Shown: positions 46,955 through 57,424, counted from the stretch's first letter. The stretch: 64,000 bases of DNA from Sipunculus nudus (GCA_026874595.1 CM049314.1:74352300-74416299), one strand, 5' to 3'. Numbers and translations: made by a program. Notes: generated by a model from the sequence alone, not told the origin.

Positions 46955-47917
46955 TTAAACATGATTAAAAAGGGTTTCACAGTAATCAAAAGGTGTTTGA
47001 GCATGTACATAGTGTTCGTAAAACACATCCCTTGTTGTCCATCGCCCAAGTTTCAAAACAATGTCTGGGTCTGTACCGACTTCGATGGCTGATGTGGCAC
47101 CTGTAGGCCTGAACGATTTCGCAGAAAATCCCTTGGAGGCCAACCCAGCTTTGTCAATACAATCATCAAGAATACTTGCTATTGTGGATGACGATATAGC
47201 TTTGTAAGGTGTAGTCAACGACAGGAAAACAGGACGCGTGTCCATCGGACGAATATCCTCAGTGCGTTGTATGTAACATTTAACAGCAGCAACAGGGTCT
47301 AGTTTTGAATCAGCGTGCGGCGGTAAAGTCTCCTCAAAACCGCTCCGTGAGGTATCATTCTTCGAACCAAATATGCGTATAACGGCCGCTCCATTAGGGA
47401 GAAAGGTAATTTGATCCGTGCTGAATACTATTGGTACGATTTGTCCGCTCTTTGGATCGTAAACCTTTGCTTTCGGGGCAATGTCAGAGGGTCTGAGCAT
47501 AATTGATAGAGCAAGGAGAGCCACTGTTTTTAGCCTAAGATCTTTAATTGTGAGATCCTCATTTTTAGGCCAGCTCGTGAACAAGTTCATAAGCGGCTGA
47601 ATAGGCATCACCATTGAGCGCGTTCGTGGTGCTGAAGTGCCACCTTTCGTAAGTGCTTTCCACATATTTGAAAGTGCCTTTGTATGCATCAAGTTCGCTC
47701 TGCCTAAGGCGTTGTATAAGTTTGAAATTGCTGCTGTCGCGGATTTTATGACCGAAGCAGGTTTAACTGTCTCATCAGCTAAAGAACACAAAAAATCAGC
47801 GATGACAGCTGCAGTGTCAGGAGGAAATAATAAACAACGTTTATCACAGAAATGTCTGAGTTTCCGGAGCAATCCGTTGTACAGTTTTAGGGTGGAATCT
47901 GCCCAGGCAAATTTCAT
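46955..47917 (-). CDS. Ngaro-like tyrosine recombinase (ORF3)
   Basis: The frame is open back to 49,147, but upstream of about 48,004 it is only the shadow of ORF2. The first ATG after the ORF2 stop is at 47,917 (MKFAWADSTLKLYN), giving 320 residues. It has the N-terminal SAM-like helices (STLKLYNGLL) and a catalytic fold: first Arg in LSIMLRPSDIA (R142), second box SAKSFRPTGAT (R270), GRW, and VFYEHYV with the candidate nucleophile Tyr (Y300 or Y303). The His of the usual HxxR box is replaced by Lys (K267). The enzyme would integrate a circular DNA copy without target duplication. Confidence 0.9.
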   Translation of the reverse strand: MKFAWADSTLKLYNGLLRKLRHFCDKRCLLFPPDTAAVIADFLCSLADETVKPASVIKSATAAISNLYNALGRANLMHTKALSNMWKALTKGGTSAPRTRSMVMPIQPLMNLFTSWPKNEDLTIKDLRLKTVALLALSIMLRPSDIAPKAKVYDPKSGQIVPIVFSTDQITFLPNGAAVIRIFGSKNDTSRSGFEETLPPHADSKLDPVAAVKCYIQRTEDIRPMDTRPVFLSLTTPYKAISSSTIASILDDCIDKAGLASKGFSAKSFRPTGATSAIEVGTDPDIVLKLGRWTTRDVFYEHYVHAQTPFDYCETLFNHV

Positions 47918-47952
47918 TTGGGCAGTTGCTCTGGGGGACCAGCCCTCCCTAG

Positions 47953-49803
47953 TTAAACGTTTTTCCCAGAAACTCTCCAGGCATATATTCGCCAGCGTCG
48001 ATTTTTCCACGGTTCTGGTCGGGCACCCCTGAACCTCATCGCTCTGGCACTGTTCGGTATCTTTAATGGCGGAGCAACGGCCATGTTCTGTAAAGTTTTG
48101 TACCAGAACTGACTGGGCCACCTCGGTGCAATGATTGTTGCTTCTGCTCTCTGATCGCGTATGACCGATAGCACCTGGGGAATTAACCTGAAGGGAGCGT
48201 TTACAAAGTTCATCTCCTCTCCCCAATTTTGTTGTGACAGAGCATCTATGCCCTCTGTCTGAGGCTCCCAGTAGCGCGAATTGAACCTTGGCAGCTGAGT
48301 GTTTGTCACACTTGCAAACCTGTCGACGGTATGCGGGCCGAAAAGACGGTCTATAAGTTCGAACAATTTTGGATGCAGCTGCCAATTGTAAATGTCCACT
48401 ATTCTTGATAACCTGTCGGCTTCCTGATTTGCTGATCCCTTTATATGAGCAGCCTGTATATGTATGTTCCGGTCGTGACTGAGTCGCCAGATCGCGGCTG
48501 CAATATTTGTCAAGTCCTTGCACGGGCCCCCTTTGTTGACTATATACGCAAGGGCCGTAACATTGTCCGTGAGGATTTGAATGGATTTGTCCTGTATAAT
48601 ATCTTCGAACGTTTGCAGACCCATGAGAATTGCCATCAGTTCTCGATAATTGGATGACTGGTGAGCCATGCGATGAGTCCATTGTCCGGATGCATGCCTC
48701 TCTCCTAAGGTGGCTCCCCAAGCCAGATGGGAGGCATCGGTTACGAGTTGCATCTGTACGGGTCGTACTTGTACAGGACAGACGTTCCATTCTGAGACGT
48801 AACTCAGCCACCACTGCAGCTCCTGTTGAACCTCTTGACCGAGATACAGCAGGGATTCCCAAGTCTCTCTCTGACGTAGTAGACGGTATGTGCCCCTGAG
48901 CAGCAGCTTTGCAGGCATGATCACTTGTGCCATTGCAACACATTGGCCTGCAATGGATGCAAGCCGTCTGGCGGTAACTGAAGGGGCTGATAATACTTGG
49001 CGGATTGAGCAACGAAGCTTGCGAATTCTCTCCCCCGTGATTGATATGTCTGGGAAACCTGATTTCCCATGTGACCTGATTATGTTCCCCAAGTATTTCA
49101 CCTCTTTCCTTGGCATAAGCAACGATTTTTCGAAATTTACTGTCCATCCTAACTCTGATAATGTTTGAATCAGTTGATCTAAATGGTCTGTGAAACAGGC
49201 AGGTCTGCTCATAAGAATAAAATCATCAACAAATAATACAATTCTTAAACCCAATGACCTCAGATATGCTACTACAGGTCTCAAAATTTTACAAAAATAA
49301 TACGGACTCAAAGCTAACCCGAAAGGCAATTTCTTATATCTATAATACTTTCCTTTCCATCGAAATCCCAGCAAGTCACGATGCTCCTGCTTCACAGGTA
49401 CATGCAGGAACCCATCTTTTAAATCAACTGTCGCTAAATCATCATCTCTCTGTATTAATGATTTTACAGTACGTATGTCTTCGTAAGCACATTTTGGTGT
49501 ATTACAAGCTTGGTTAAGAAACCGCAAGTCTATGACCAGACGAAACTTATTCTGTTTCTTAGGAACAATGTTAATCGGGCTAACACACTTTGGCTTGTGA
49601 GAACACAGCTCAATTGCATCTAGTAATAACAAACGACTAATTTCTTTGTCTAAAAATTTGCACTGAGCAACTGAAAACAGAGGATTCTGCAAATGAAAAC
49701 TGCACTGATCTTTTGATAATTCAATAGGTACACCATGCCTTACCCAATTGATAATATTATCTGAAGCACCAATACGTTCCCATGCACCAGGGACTAATAC
49801 CAT
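47953..49803 (-). CDS. Ngaro-like reverse transcriptase-RNase H (ORF2)
   Basis: 616 residues. Reverse-transcriptase motifs: VPKKQNKFRLVIDLRFLN (80-97), VDLKDGFLHVPV with first catalytic Asp (126-137), LPFGLALSP (159-167) and FVDDF with the catalytic pair (191-195). RNase H follows: VTDAS (D356), NYRELM (E388), LTDN (D413) and EADRLSR (D463). All four acidic residues are present. After RNase H a further conserved-looking region runs to the stop. It would copy element RNA into DNA. It lies 320 bp after gag. Confidence 0.93.
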   Translation of the reverse strand: MVLVPGAWERIGASDNIINWVRHGVPIELSKDQCSFHLQNPLFSVAQCKFLDKEISRLLLLDAIELCSHKPKCVSPINIVPKKQNKFRLVIDLRFLNQACNTPKCAYEDIRTVKSLIQRDDDLATVDLKDGFLHVPVKQEHRDLLGFRWKGKYYRYKKLPFGLALSPYYFCKILRPVVAYLRSLGLRIVLFVDDFILMSRPACFTDHLDQLIQTLSELGWTVNFEKSLLMPRKEVKYLGNIIRSHGKSGFPDISITGERIRKLRCSIRQVLSAPSVTARRLASIAGQCVAMAQVIMPAKLLLRGTYRLLRQRETWESLLYLGQEVQQELQWWLSYVSEWNVCPVQVRPVQMQLVTDASHLAWGATLGERHASGQWTHRMAHQSSNYRELMAILMGLQTFEDIIQDKSIQILTDNVTALAYIVNKGGPCKDLTNIAAAIWRLSHDRNIHIQAAHIKGSANQEADRLSRIVDIYNWQLHPKLFELIDRLFGPHTVDRFASVTNTQLPRFNSRYWEPQTEGIDALSQQNWGEEMNFVNAPFRLIPQVLSVIRDQRAEATIIAPRWPSQFWYKTLQNMAVAPPLKIPNSARAMRFRGARPEPWKNRRWRIYAWRVSGKNV

Positions 49804-50122
49804 GTTACAATGACAAACCGTATTAAATGTAGTAAATCAACATGTACAATTATATGTTCAAGTCTCAGCTATCAGCTGACATATCAGTCAAGGAACCTCT
49901 CAATATAATTGTTCAAAGCACAAACAGTATGACAAGTTAATATATAGATTCCCATGTGAGCATCTAATCAATTGTAACAACATGGAACATAATAACCAGC
50001 TGGTTTATAACAAAAATGTCAAATGTTGATTCAGGATCCACGTCTGATCCGGCAGGATCTATTCTCTTTTGGGGGCGCTAGGCTCACCCCATAACTTACA
50101 CTGACGGGCATTATTCTGGCCC
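49804..50122 (-). other. Spacer between gag and RT ORFs
   Basis: No ORF of its own is visible. Expression of ORF2 from the same RNA must use reinitiation, shunting or an internal start; the sequence does not decide which. Confidence 0.4.
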
Positions 50123-51010
50123 TCACGCATTCTGATCATTTACGTTTTGGCCTCCTGATTGAGGTTTCCTGTAGAACTGCCGATTAGCAGTGGCATGTGT
50201 GTAATAATCCTGATTAGAGCGGTCCCTGTAGAATCCGCCTCTCTGGCCTCTGCTATAGCGTCCCCGGCCTCTGGTCCCAGTCTGATACTGTGTGGCGCTG
50301 GCTGCAGCAATAGTGGCAGCACTTTTGAGATTGTCTAGGGTCTCTGCAGTGAAGAGAGAAGTGTTCTTTTGGATGTTTCTAAACAATTTTGTAGTTGTAG
50401 CATCAAATTGTCCCTGGACTACAAGACTAGCCAGCTCATCTTGCAGATATTTTAACTGCGCATATTGTACTGTAAAGATTTTCATCAGTTCAACTTCAGT
50501 AAGGCTGCCTGTATGACCAAACAGAGAAATCAGCAATCTTAATGTTGTTTCCGCATATTTTGCACTGTTAGTCGCTATGGCGTGAGCGGTGCGTGTCTCT
50601 TTAGTTATGCCTTGCGTTCCCTTGGGCAAAATACAGTCAGGCGGTAAATGGACTCTCTGAACAGAATCAGCGATAGACTTATATTCAGACTGGACGTCTT
50701 CATTGACTGGAGCTGTAAAAACACTGTGTTTAGGTCTCACCTCAGTCTGTTGATCTCCAGCAGCAGGACAGTCGGAAGGACTGGTCAAGGTACTGGGTGC
50801 GTCAGGCATCTGACGGTGATCGTGGGCGATATTAGCCCCATTTACGGTCTCTTGGGTAGCACTGATTTGCTTGACATCCGGTGATTTAAATTTGTCAGTC
50901 AATATACTTAGCTTTGCAAGTATACCTGCGTTTGTTTCTTCTATTTTCTGTAGCCTGGCATCATTGTCATGCCTGAATTGCTCAAATTCCGTTCGGTCTA
51001 TCTTGCTCAT
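50123..51010 (-). CDS. Ngaro-like gag (ORF1)
   Basis: The start chosen is MSKIDRTEFEQF at 51,010, just inside repeat A1; the frame is also open to an ATG at 51,091 within A1. The N-terminus is charged and probably coiled (DNDARLQKIEETNAGILAKL). The middle is helical. The C-terminus is a basic Arg/Gly-rich tail (GRGRYSRGQRGGFYRDRS) likely to bind RNA. There is no CCHC knuckle, as in several DIRS-group gag proteins. Identification rests on position and the RG tail. Confidence 0.78.
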   Translation of the reverse strand: MSKIDRTEFEQFRHDNDARLQKIEETNAGILAKLSILTDKFKSPDVKQISATQETVNGANIAHDHRQMPDAPSTLTSPSDCPAAGDQQTEVRPKHSVFTAPVNEDVQSEYKSIADSVQRVHLPPDCILPKGTQGITKETRTAHAIATNSAKYAETTLRLLISLFGHTGSLTEVELMKIFTVQYAQLKYLQDELASLVVQGQFDATTTKLFRNIQKNTSLFTAETLDNLKSAATIAAASATQYQTGTRGRGRYSRGQRGGFYRDRSNQDYYTHATANRQFYRKPQSGGQNVNDQNA

Positions 51011-51047
51011 GGTCAGTTGAATGCAAAAAGCCGTGTTCCCGCGATGA

Positions 51048-51132
51048 ACACTGGGAATAGACTGACTGGCCATCGTTGGCTGGAGAGCCAACAGATGGCG
51101 CTACCTGCTAAGGGGTTTGGGCTGACGCTAGT
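51048..51132 (-). repeat. Split direct repeat A1 (85 bp)
   Basis: Identical by eye to 46,762-46,846. In element orientation it begins ACTAGCGTCAGCCC. It contains the upstream ATG of the gag frame. Confidence 0.9.
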
Positions 51133-51819
51133 CAGCCTCTTTCTCGTTCGCGCTGTTTTGGTGATATCCACGAATATGGATGTCGCACAGATTTGATTGT
51201 TTCATGACAGGATTACAGAAAATACAGCAGGATACGGTATGTAAGATGTTTATAAGGTACATCTGGATAAGTTTGCCGTAACTCTTTGTGCATGACATAA
51301 CGTTTCAGATACTTCATACACCAGGTAAAGTTTTGGAAAGTTTCAATATTAAACTGGCCTCCTTCATTTAAGTGTAGATGGCGTACTGCGCATGTCAGAG
51401 ACCAGTGTTGATTAATGCGTAAATCTATCAGTGAAAAGTCAGAGATATTGTGACATCAGTCTGGACGGAGTGAAATGTAAATTCACGTCCACTTGATTAA
51501 AACTGTAGAGACTTATCTGTTAAACCGATCGTTAGGATAATATCCACAGTGTTTATGATATTTATTTGCATGCATGATTTCTACATCTGTATTAAAATAT
51601 CGCTTTTGTCACGAAAATATAGTATTAGCACTGGAAATTAGTATCTGTCAGTGTAAACTTTAATTAGGTTGGTCGGACTTCAGTGTTAAAAGCCTTGTTG
51701 AAATACATATACGTTATGAATATTATTTAGTTGATACATAGTACTATTTCAGTGTGTATATGTTAAAGTTTGATAATTTTTGTAAGCACTGGTATAATGT
51801 TAGAAATATGCGTTTATTT
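51133..51819. other. Intron flanking the Ngaro-like element
   Basis: No gene recognised. The first bases (CAGCCTCTTTCTCG) form one half of the inferred empty target site. Confidence 0.4.
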
Positions 51820-52715
51820 ACTGTATCCGCCAAAACAGTGTTTTGCGGATACTATGTTTTCAGTTGCCCGCCGTCGCCGCCGCCTAGGTTTCCGGAGAAC
51901 TCCTCCGTAACCACCGGACAGAATTTTTTAAAATTCAAAATATGATCGGGTCACATGTGAACTGCTGCGCCCTCATTTTTGGTTGACCTCTGATCTTTCC
52001 TCTCTGCCCAGTGTCCATTTGTGCGTCTGTTTCCACACATAAACCCACATGCCTTCAGACTCGTTTGACCAATCGGGCTAAAAATTTTGCACAAATGTAG
52101 CCCTTGGATAGCTTGATAAAATACATAAAAATGGAGGCACCACCCGCAACCATTTTTGCACAGCGTGCATCTGTTTATTTGACTCGGGATAAAATCACTC
52201 ATTTCCCTGCAACGAATGGACGTATCCTGAAATTTTGCATCTGTTTTTATCCTGGATAGCTTTCTTGATTTTATGACAGGCGGCGCCACCTACATTCTTA
52301 TTCTGGCTTCAGACAACAAGGCTTATATCTCAGGACGGGTCGACGTATCCTCCTAAAATTTTGCATGTGTATAGAACTCACATAAATTTTTATCATACGC
52401 AAAACTGGTGGCGATACCTGCAACCATTTGTGCACAGCGTCCATCTGTTTGTCTGCCATGGGATTTAATCACTCATATTTCTGCTGTTGTTTGACTACTA
52501 ATCTGCCTTAAATTTTGCAATTGTAAACATCTTGGATAACTTCCTGGATTATGTGGCAGATGGCGCCACCTACATACACATTTTAGCTGCACTTATCCAT
52601 GCAATATGCAACACACCTCACTCTGTTTCCCCTTGCCACTCAATCCATGCCTCACTTCACCCGTCCCTCTCTGATTTCGGCGGATACACGTAGTCGCTTG
52701 TCGGCTACCCGTGGT
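51820..52715 (-). repeat. Family B interspersed repeat, copy 3 (inverted)
   Basis: Read on the minus strand it begins GGGTAGCCGACAAGCGACTA (52,715 side), has a reduced core of about two units with GGTGGCGCCA-type palindromes, and ends at 51,824-51,853 in the hairpin GTATCCGCCAAAACA / TGTTTTGCGGATAC. Intervening GCTGGGCAGAGAGGAAAG-like text matches 33,940-33,960. Confidence 0.8.
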
Positions 52716-53505
52716 TTTATGTGGTCATTAAGGTATATCTATAAACTGATGTACACACATATATTTACTTGAGAAGTCATTTTTAGTTGGAGATCATTCA
52801 GTATTAGTATCCGGTATTGAGTAAAAGTACAGTTTATTTTTCTTTTTTCATAATAAATCAGGATTGATTTTTTAATGTCCAGGATTTGTATGTATAATAT
52901 TTCATACTTTAAATGTGAGACGTAAGTTTAACCCTGTCAACCATCTCCTTCTCCGTCATCTTTTTACTTTATATGATACCTTGTTACGGTACATTCTGAG
53001 CACGATACCTTTGGATTACGATAAATTTTGTATATGAGCAGTATTAATCAAGAACATTACACAATACATCCGTAAACATACACACACTCTGTTGTGGTAT
53101 TTGATTAAGTTAATCTCGGCCTACAATGGTACATGAGACAATGTTGGCAAACAGAAAACCAAAGTGACCAATGCGGTTGGTTGCATATGTGCAAAGTTGA
53201 AAGGTTACTAATTGCTGCTGCTCTTTGTAAGTTTGTCTGACTAGTGGCCAGATCTCCTTGTTTTCAATGTTTTTGGAATATTTTGGTGGGCCCCCACATA
53301 ATATTTTACCATCAATATTAACAAAACAGACATTCTGTGTGCGCTTGGTTTGTCGTTTTCTGGCCTATTTCTTTAAAAAGGGTAAAGGGATTATCTTAAT
53401 TAAATAGACACCAGATATCAGAATAGGCCCCTTTAAGGACTATTTTATGCAGAAACCTCTCTGCTAACTAATACAGCTCCAGCCCATTAGATTAGAACAC
53501 CTTAC
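52716..53505. other. Intronic sequence
   Basis: No exon or element recognised before the discoidin exon at 53,506. Confidence 0.4.
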
Positions 53506-53662
53506 CTCGGCATGCCTGAGATGTGGACAGTAACAGCTCTGCCCGCAGACAATGACTCTTCGTATCACTGTGGGGCAGGATGTATATCCTGACCACTAAT
53601 GCTGGCATGGGATGAAATTTGAGGGCCACATGATTGTCAGGTTGAGACGGTCCAGCAAAGAC
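53506..53662 (-). CDS. Exon: F5/8-type-C domain, C-terminal third
   Basis: The acceptor is a T-run ending TTTTTTTAG and the donor is GAG|GTAAGG. It is 157 bp, phase 0 to 1. It reads VFAGPSQPDNHVALKFHPM, then VVRIYILP, then CLRAELL and QAC. This matches the 'F.GN.D....F..P..AR(F/Y)VRI.P' strand and the closing CLR.ELLGC segment. The final Cys pairs by family precedent with the Cys in the first exon. No ATG occurs early in the exon, so it is invisible to an ATG-based ORF search. Confidence 0.88.
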
Positions 53663-54500
53663 CTAAAAAAACGTGTCAATCCGAGCTTTCAACAGGAAGA
53701 ACAAGTGAAGAATCCAGGACACTCTGGGAATAGTTAGGAAGAGTCGCATGGAATTTTTGAGCATCCCAAATGGAGGACATGCTTGTCAGACTTTGAACAG
53801 TTATGTAAATATTGTTTCATTGTTTGATTATATTCTTTGTAAATTATATGATCGGTCAATTTTATTTGTTAGGGTCAGTTTTTTTAGTTGTCATTAAAAA
53901 ATGGATCGTTTTGTTTGAACTGGTCGTTAACTGTCAGTGACTGCTGCATGGTCCAGCTTTGGTTCTCGATGTTCTACAGCCAGAAATGTGTGCATCTGGT
54001 TAGTAGCCCCGGACATCTTGCACATCAGATGGTAACCACCGTGTTCCTGACAGTTGTGGTTAATGTAAGATCTGGGTTAATGATATTTCCTCATCAAAAT
54101 ATGACATATAAGTACTCATATTTCACCATTACAATTTCATGAATTTTTAAGGATTTTACAAGGTTAATCATTTAAATTCTTAAATTATATCTTTTTAAAT
54201 TATGTTTTTTATTATATTTAAAGACCGTTTTTAAACTGTTAAGGAAAAAAATGAATGAGTAATGGAGATATTATATTTTACAATTCACTTTTCAGCATTT
54301 TAAATAGGGTTCAAACTTACATCAATTAATTTCCATGCATATAATCTCATGCACCTATGAAAAAATTGCAAGTTACAGACAACACGTACATGTTCCCTAT
54401 TATTCAAAGAATCATCTAATTTATCAAGAGGCAGACCTTAGAATTGGTCTCGATTGTTGTTTTTAGTGACTGTATGATACTGAAAGAATCAGGCCTTTAC
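53663..54500. other. Intronic sequence
   Basis: Nothing recognised. The plus frame at 53,888-54,142 has no family features. Confidence 0.4.
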
Positions 54501-54504
54501 CTGC

Positions 54505-54730
54505 CACCCCTCTTCTCTTTATTTGGAATGACCCATTTACAGGCCACTTAATTGTAAAGTAGGCTGGCCCTTTGTGCCGGGCGCAAAGATATACCACTCT
54601 TCTGCTTGTCCATGAATGATCCAGGCGTAGGTTACTGCCCACGTCTGGTCAGCACTATGTTTAGTCATTCAGACGTGTTAAGGGGCTTAACCATAATTGA
54701 CATAAGGTGAAGTTCAGTTTGTTTTTCTTC
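54505..54730 (+). repeat. Dispersed repeat, family D, copy 1
   Basis: Shares CCTCTT...TTTATTTGGAATGACCCAT, AGGCTGG, GTGTTAAGGGGCT and TTAGGTTCAG-like phrases with 57,425-57,630 in the same orientation. Confidence 0.65.
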
Positions 54731-55632
54731 AACATTTTAAAAATGAACTGCCACACAGAAAAGTAGTTAGGTAGATAAAGTTAGATAAGTGAAGATGAAA
54801 AAGACTACCCAATCCAGGAGTTTCAGATTCCTTGACATACTAAGGTACGTTAATTTTTTTTAATGATAGTGTCAAAGAAAACAAAGTAGAATGGACATAG
54901 ATGGCATCAGACATTGACCTGTAAATGTTTTACAGTTAATTGCCAAAGCATGTAAGGTAATATCGAGTGGCCAACGTCCATCGGGGCGAAATAAAAAGTA
55001 GCAACGGAGATATGCCTGTACCTCATAATATTGCTGGTAGATAATATATACAAGTAGAATTTGTTCTATAATTAGCGTCATAGAAAACAATATACGTAGC
55101 AAGTTCCTTAAATGGCCCTGAGCGGTTGGAAGTGTTAATGTCTTAAATGACATGAGCAATGGCCCTTCGAGGCTGGATATGAAACTGCTGTGGAACAATT
55201 GCATGAGAAATGACCCAAAATGTGGCTAAAGATAGCCACCTAATCTCAGTGCTGGAGGAGTTCAAACATGAGTCGACGTAAGGCGAAACCTGTAGTAGCC
55301 AGTCGTGACAGTTTGAAAACTTTCCACTAGCGCTCAAAGGACTGGCTGTATAATTAATAAATACAAAAACCTTTGCCAGGTGGCAACCGTTGTGTGCTAG
55401 TGCTTGTGGTAAAGAATAACACAAGTGTTGTGTTACATGACTGGCCCGGAGGTAAGCCTATATTGTAAAAAAACGTACTTAAGTATTGTATTCGTAGACA
55501 TAGGTATATTATACTACCAGTATTTTGATTTACATGAAATGTAGAAACCGAGACTTGAATATGTTTCTTTGAGTATATTGCTTAATAGTACGTTATAAAT
55601 TATATTGTATATTGCTTTATATTCTTGAATTC
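54731..55632. other. Intronic sequence
   Basis: Nothing recognised. Confidence 0.35.
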
Positions 55633-56367
55633 GAGAGAGTGAACCAGCTAATAACAAGCTAACATTAATATACTGGGTATCATTCCTAAATTAACACGTC
55701 TGTTTCAATAAATTTAATTGCATAAATTCAATGTTTAAATCCAGTAATTTAACATGCATTCACAAATATAACAATATGTTTCCTGTGTCGTAAATGCCAC
55801 CTTCAATACTCTTGACATTTAACAAACATACATAATTCTCATCCAGATTTAACTGATCTTGAATTACAATATTTTATCATTCTTTTCTGACACTCGGAAG
55901 GCACACGAAGCTATACTTTACTTGATAAGCATTTCGACAGCCGAGTACTTACACGCAACAGAAACATGACATAAGGTCAGGTGCTTGGTAGATATCAGAC
56001 GTTATATATAAAAAGGATTATCTAGTGTGAATTATGAACAACTGATATAAAGGATGGCGATTATGAGTGTTTGGGAGTGACAAAGTCTGTAGTATCACAG
56101 TATTTGGGCTTGACAATTATGCCTGTATTGCGACTTGTATTATCTCACTGTGCAATATACATGTAACTGGACATGCGAAAGATTTTCTCAATATAGCAAT
56201 TTACCAAATTTACAAATACTTAATTCATTTGCCAAAGGTTTTAAAGGGAAAAAGAAATATATTTAAATTGTATCTCAGACACATTAATTTAACCAATATT
56301 ATTCTGTGAAGAGCTTCAACCTACAAGTATATTAATGTTAGCTTGTTATTAGCTGGTTCACTCTCTC
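55633..56367. mobile_element. Inverted-repeat element (735 bp), MITE-like
   Basis: An exact 41-bp terminal inverted repeat begins GAGAGAGTGAACCAGCTAAT at 55,633-55,673; its complement is at 56,327-56,367. The 653-bp interior has no transposase; its longest frame (56,067-56,309, plus) shows no known motif. This is consistent with a non-autonomous DNA transposon. Target duplications could not be identified. Confidence 0.7.
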
Positions 56368-57172
56368 ATAAAAGAATTGAATAAATAGTGTCATATTTTA
56401 TTCATACTTCGACTAACTGTCCTACTGGTGTCTCTGCAAAATTAATACAGCTTTCTATTGATACAACTTACGGTTTAAGGTAATTGACCTTCTGCCTATT
56501 AGTATAACATTACTTGCATACCCCAAAATAACAATTATGAAAACATTTGATTATATTTTGAGTTTAATTTTTATTCATGCAAGTTTGCATCCATTTAGGT
56601 ACATATGTAGTACTTATGTAGTTTTATGACCTGACCCTATTCTTCATTCAGCCTGTATATGATAATTGTATCATTACCCAGATCAGCAAAGCATGTGTTG
56701 TCAAGATAAACAGACCTGTTAATCACATTGACTTTTAAGTAAGAGTTGTTCATTATTTATATATATTGTGATACAATTGTGTGGAACTGATACTGCTGCA
56801 CCATTGTTCAGCACAGCTACAACACGGGGGATACAGTTGATATATCAATTCACAACTGTGCATTCAGGAAGTGAAAATATTTACATGAAGGTACAGAGAC
56901 TATATATTATTGCTGCAAAATACAAAGTGGCCACTGGGCTGTTAATGCACCAATTCTTTCTTTGAAAATAAATCAATTATTGATCTTAAATTTGCCTCAT
57001 GCTTTCCAAATGATTAGCAGAGATAACAGGCCTTTTAAAGTCAACACTGGTATGTTTCAACCAAAAGAAATATTTTTACTCATTTTCCTATCTAAGAGTG
57101 GCAGAAAGTTTCGTGTTATAATCCCAATTAACATTGGCAGGTAAAGAGGGTTATAAATAGGGCAGACCTTAC
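56368..57172. other. Intronic sequence
   Basis: Nothing recognised before the discoidin exon. Confidence 0.35.
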
Positions 57173-57319
57173 CACTGAATTCACTTCACTGAAGAAATGC
57201 CAAATCCTGTTATCTGTTGTGACACCGACGAGGAATTTCTGAACGTCCACATGGCCGGCCTCCATGGCCCCCGTCTGAACAATCACTCCAATGATATCCT
57301 TCTGTTCTAATAATTCTAT
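57173..57319 (-). CDS. Exon: F5/8-type-C domain, middle
   Basis: The acceptor TTCTTTTTTTCAG precedes a 147-bp exon (49 codons, phase 0 to 0) with donor GTG|GTAAGG. It reads IELLEQKDIIGVIVQTG and later VQKFLVGVTTDNRIWHFFSE. This corresponds to the family's ITGVITQG strand followed by the 'F.V.YS.DG..W' strand. It joins PWIQ from the previous exon exactly as in discoidin domains. Confidence 0.9.
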
Positions 57320-57424
57320 CTGAAAAAAGAACCCCAACATCATTAAGGTAGTTCTAATTCCGCATCCCCGCAATATAAACTATGCCATTTAAATTTCTTT
57401 AAAGAGGTTTTAGACATCAGTCCT

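Larger units (their letters stand above)
46585..51132 (-). mobile_element. Ngaro-like DIRS retrotransposon, structurally complete
   Basis: A 4.55-kb element in the intron between the discoidin and EGF exons, sense to the host. It reads A1 - gag - RT/RNase H - tyrosine recombinase - B1 - A2 - spacer - B2. Split direct repeats of this layout and a tyrosine recombinase instead of an integrase define the Ngaro branch of DIRS elements. All three ORFs are open and the repeats are identical by eye, so the insertion is young and may be competent. No methyltransferase-like domain of classical DIRS1 was recognised. Borders come from the repeats. Confidence 0.9.

Noticed and set aside
48004-49147. N-terminal extension of the tyrosine recombinase frame
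   Set aside because: This part overlaps the RT-RNase H frame out of phase and has shadow-like composition. The recombinase fold starts after the ORF2 stop, with an ATG at 47,917.
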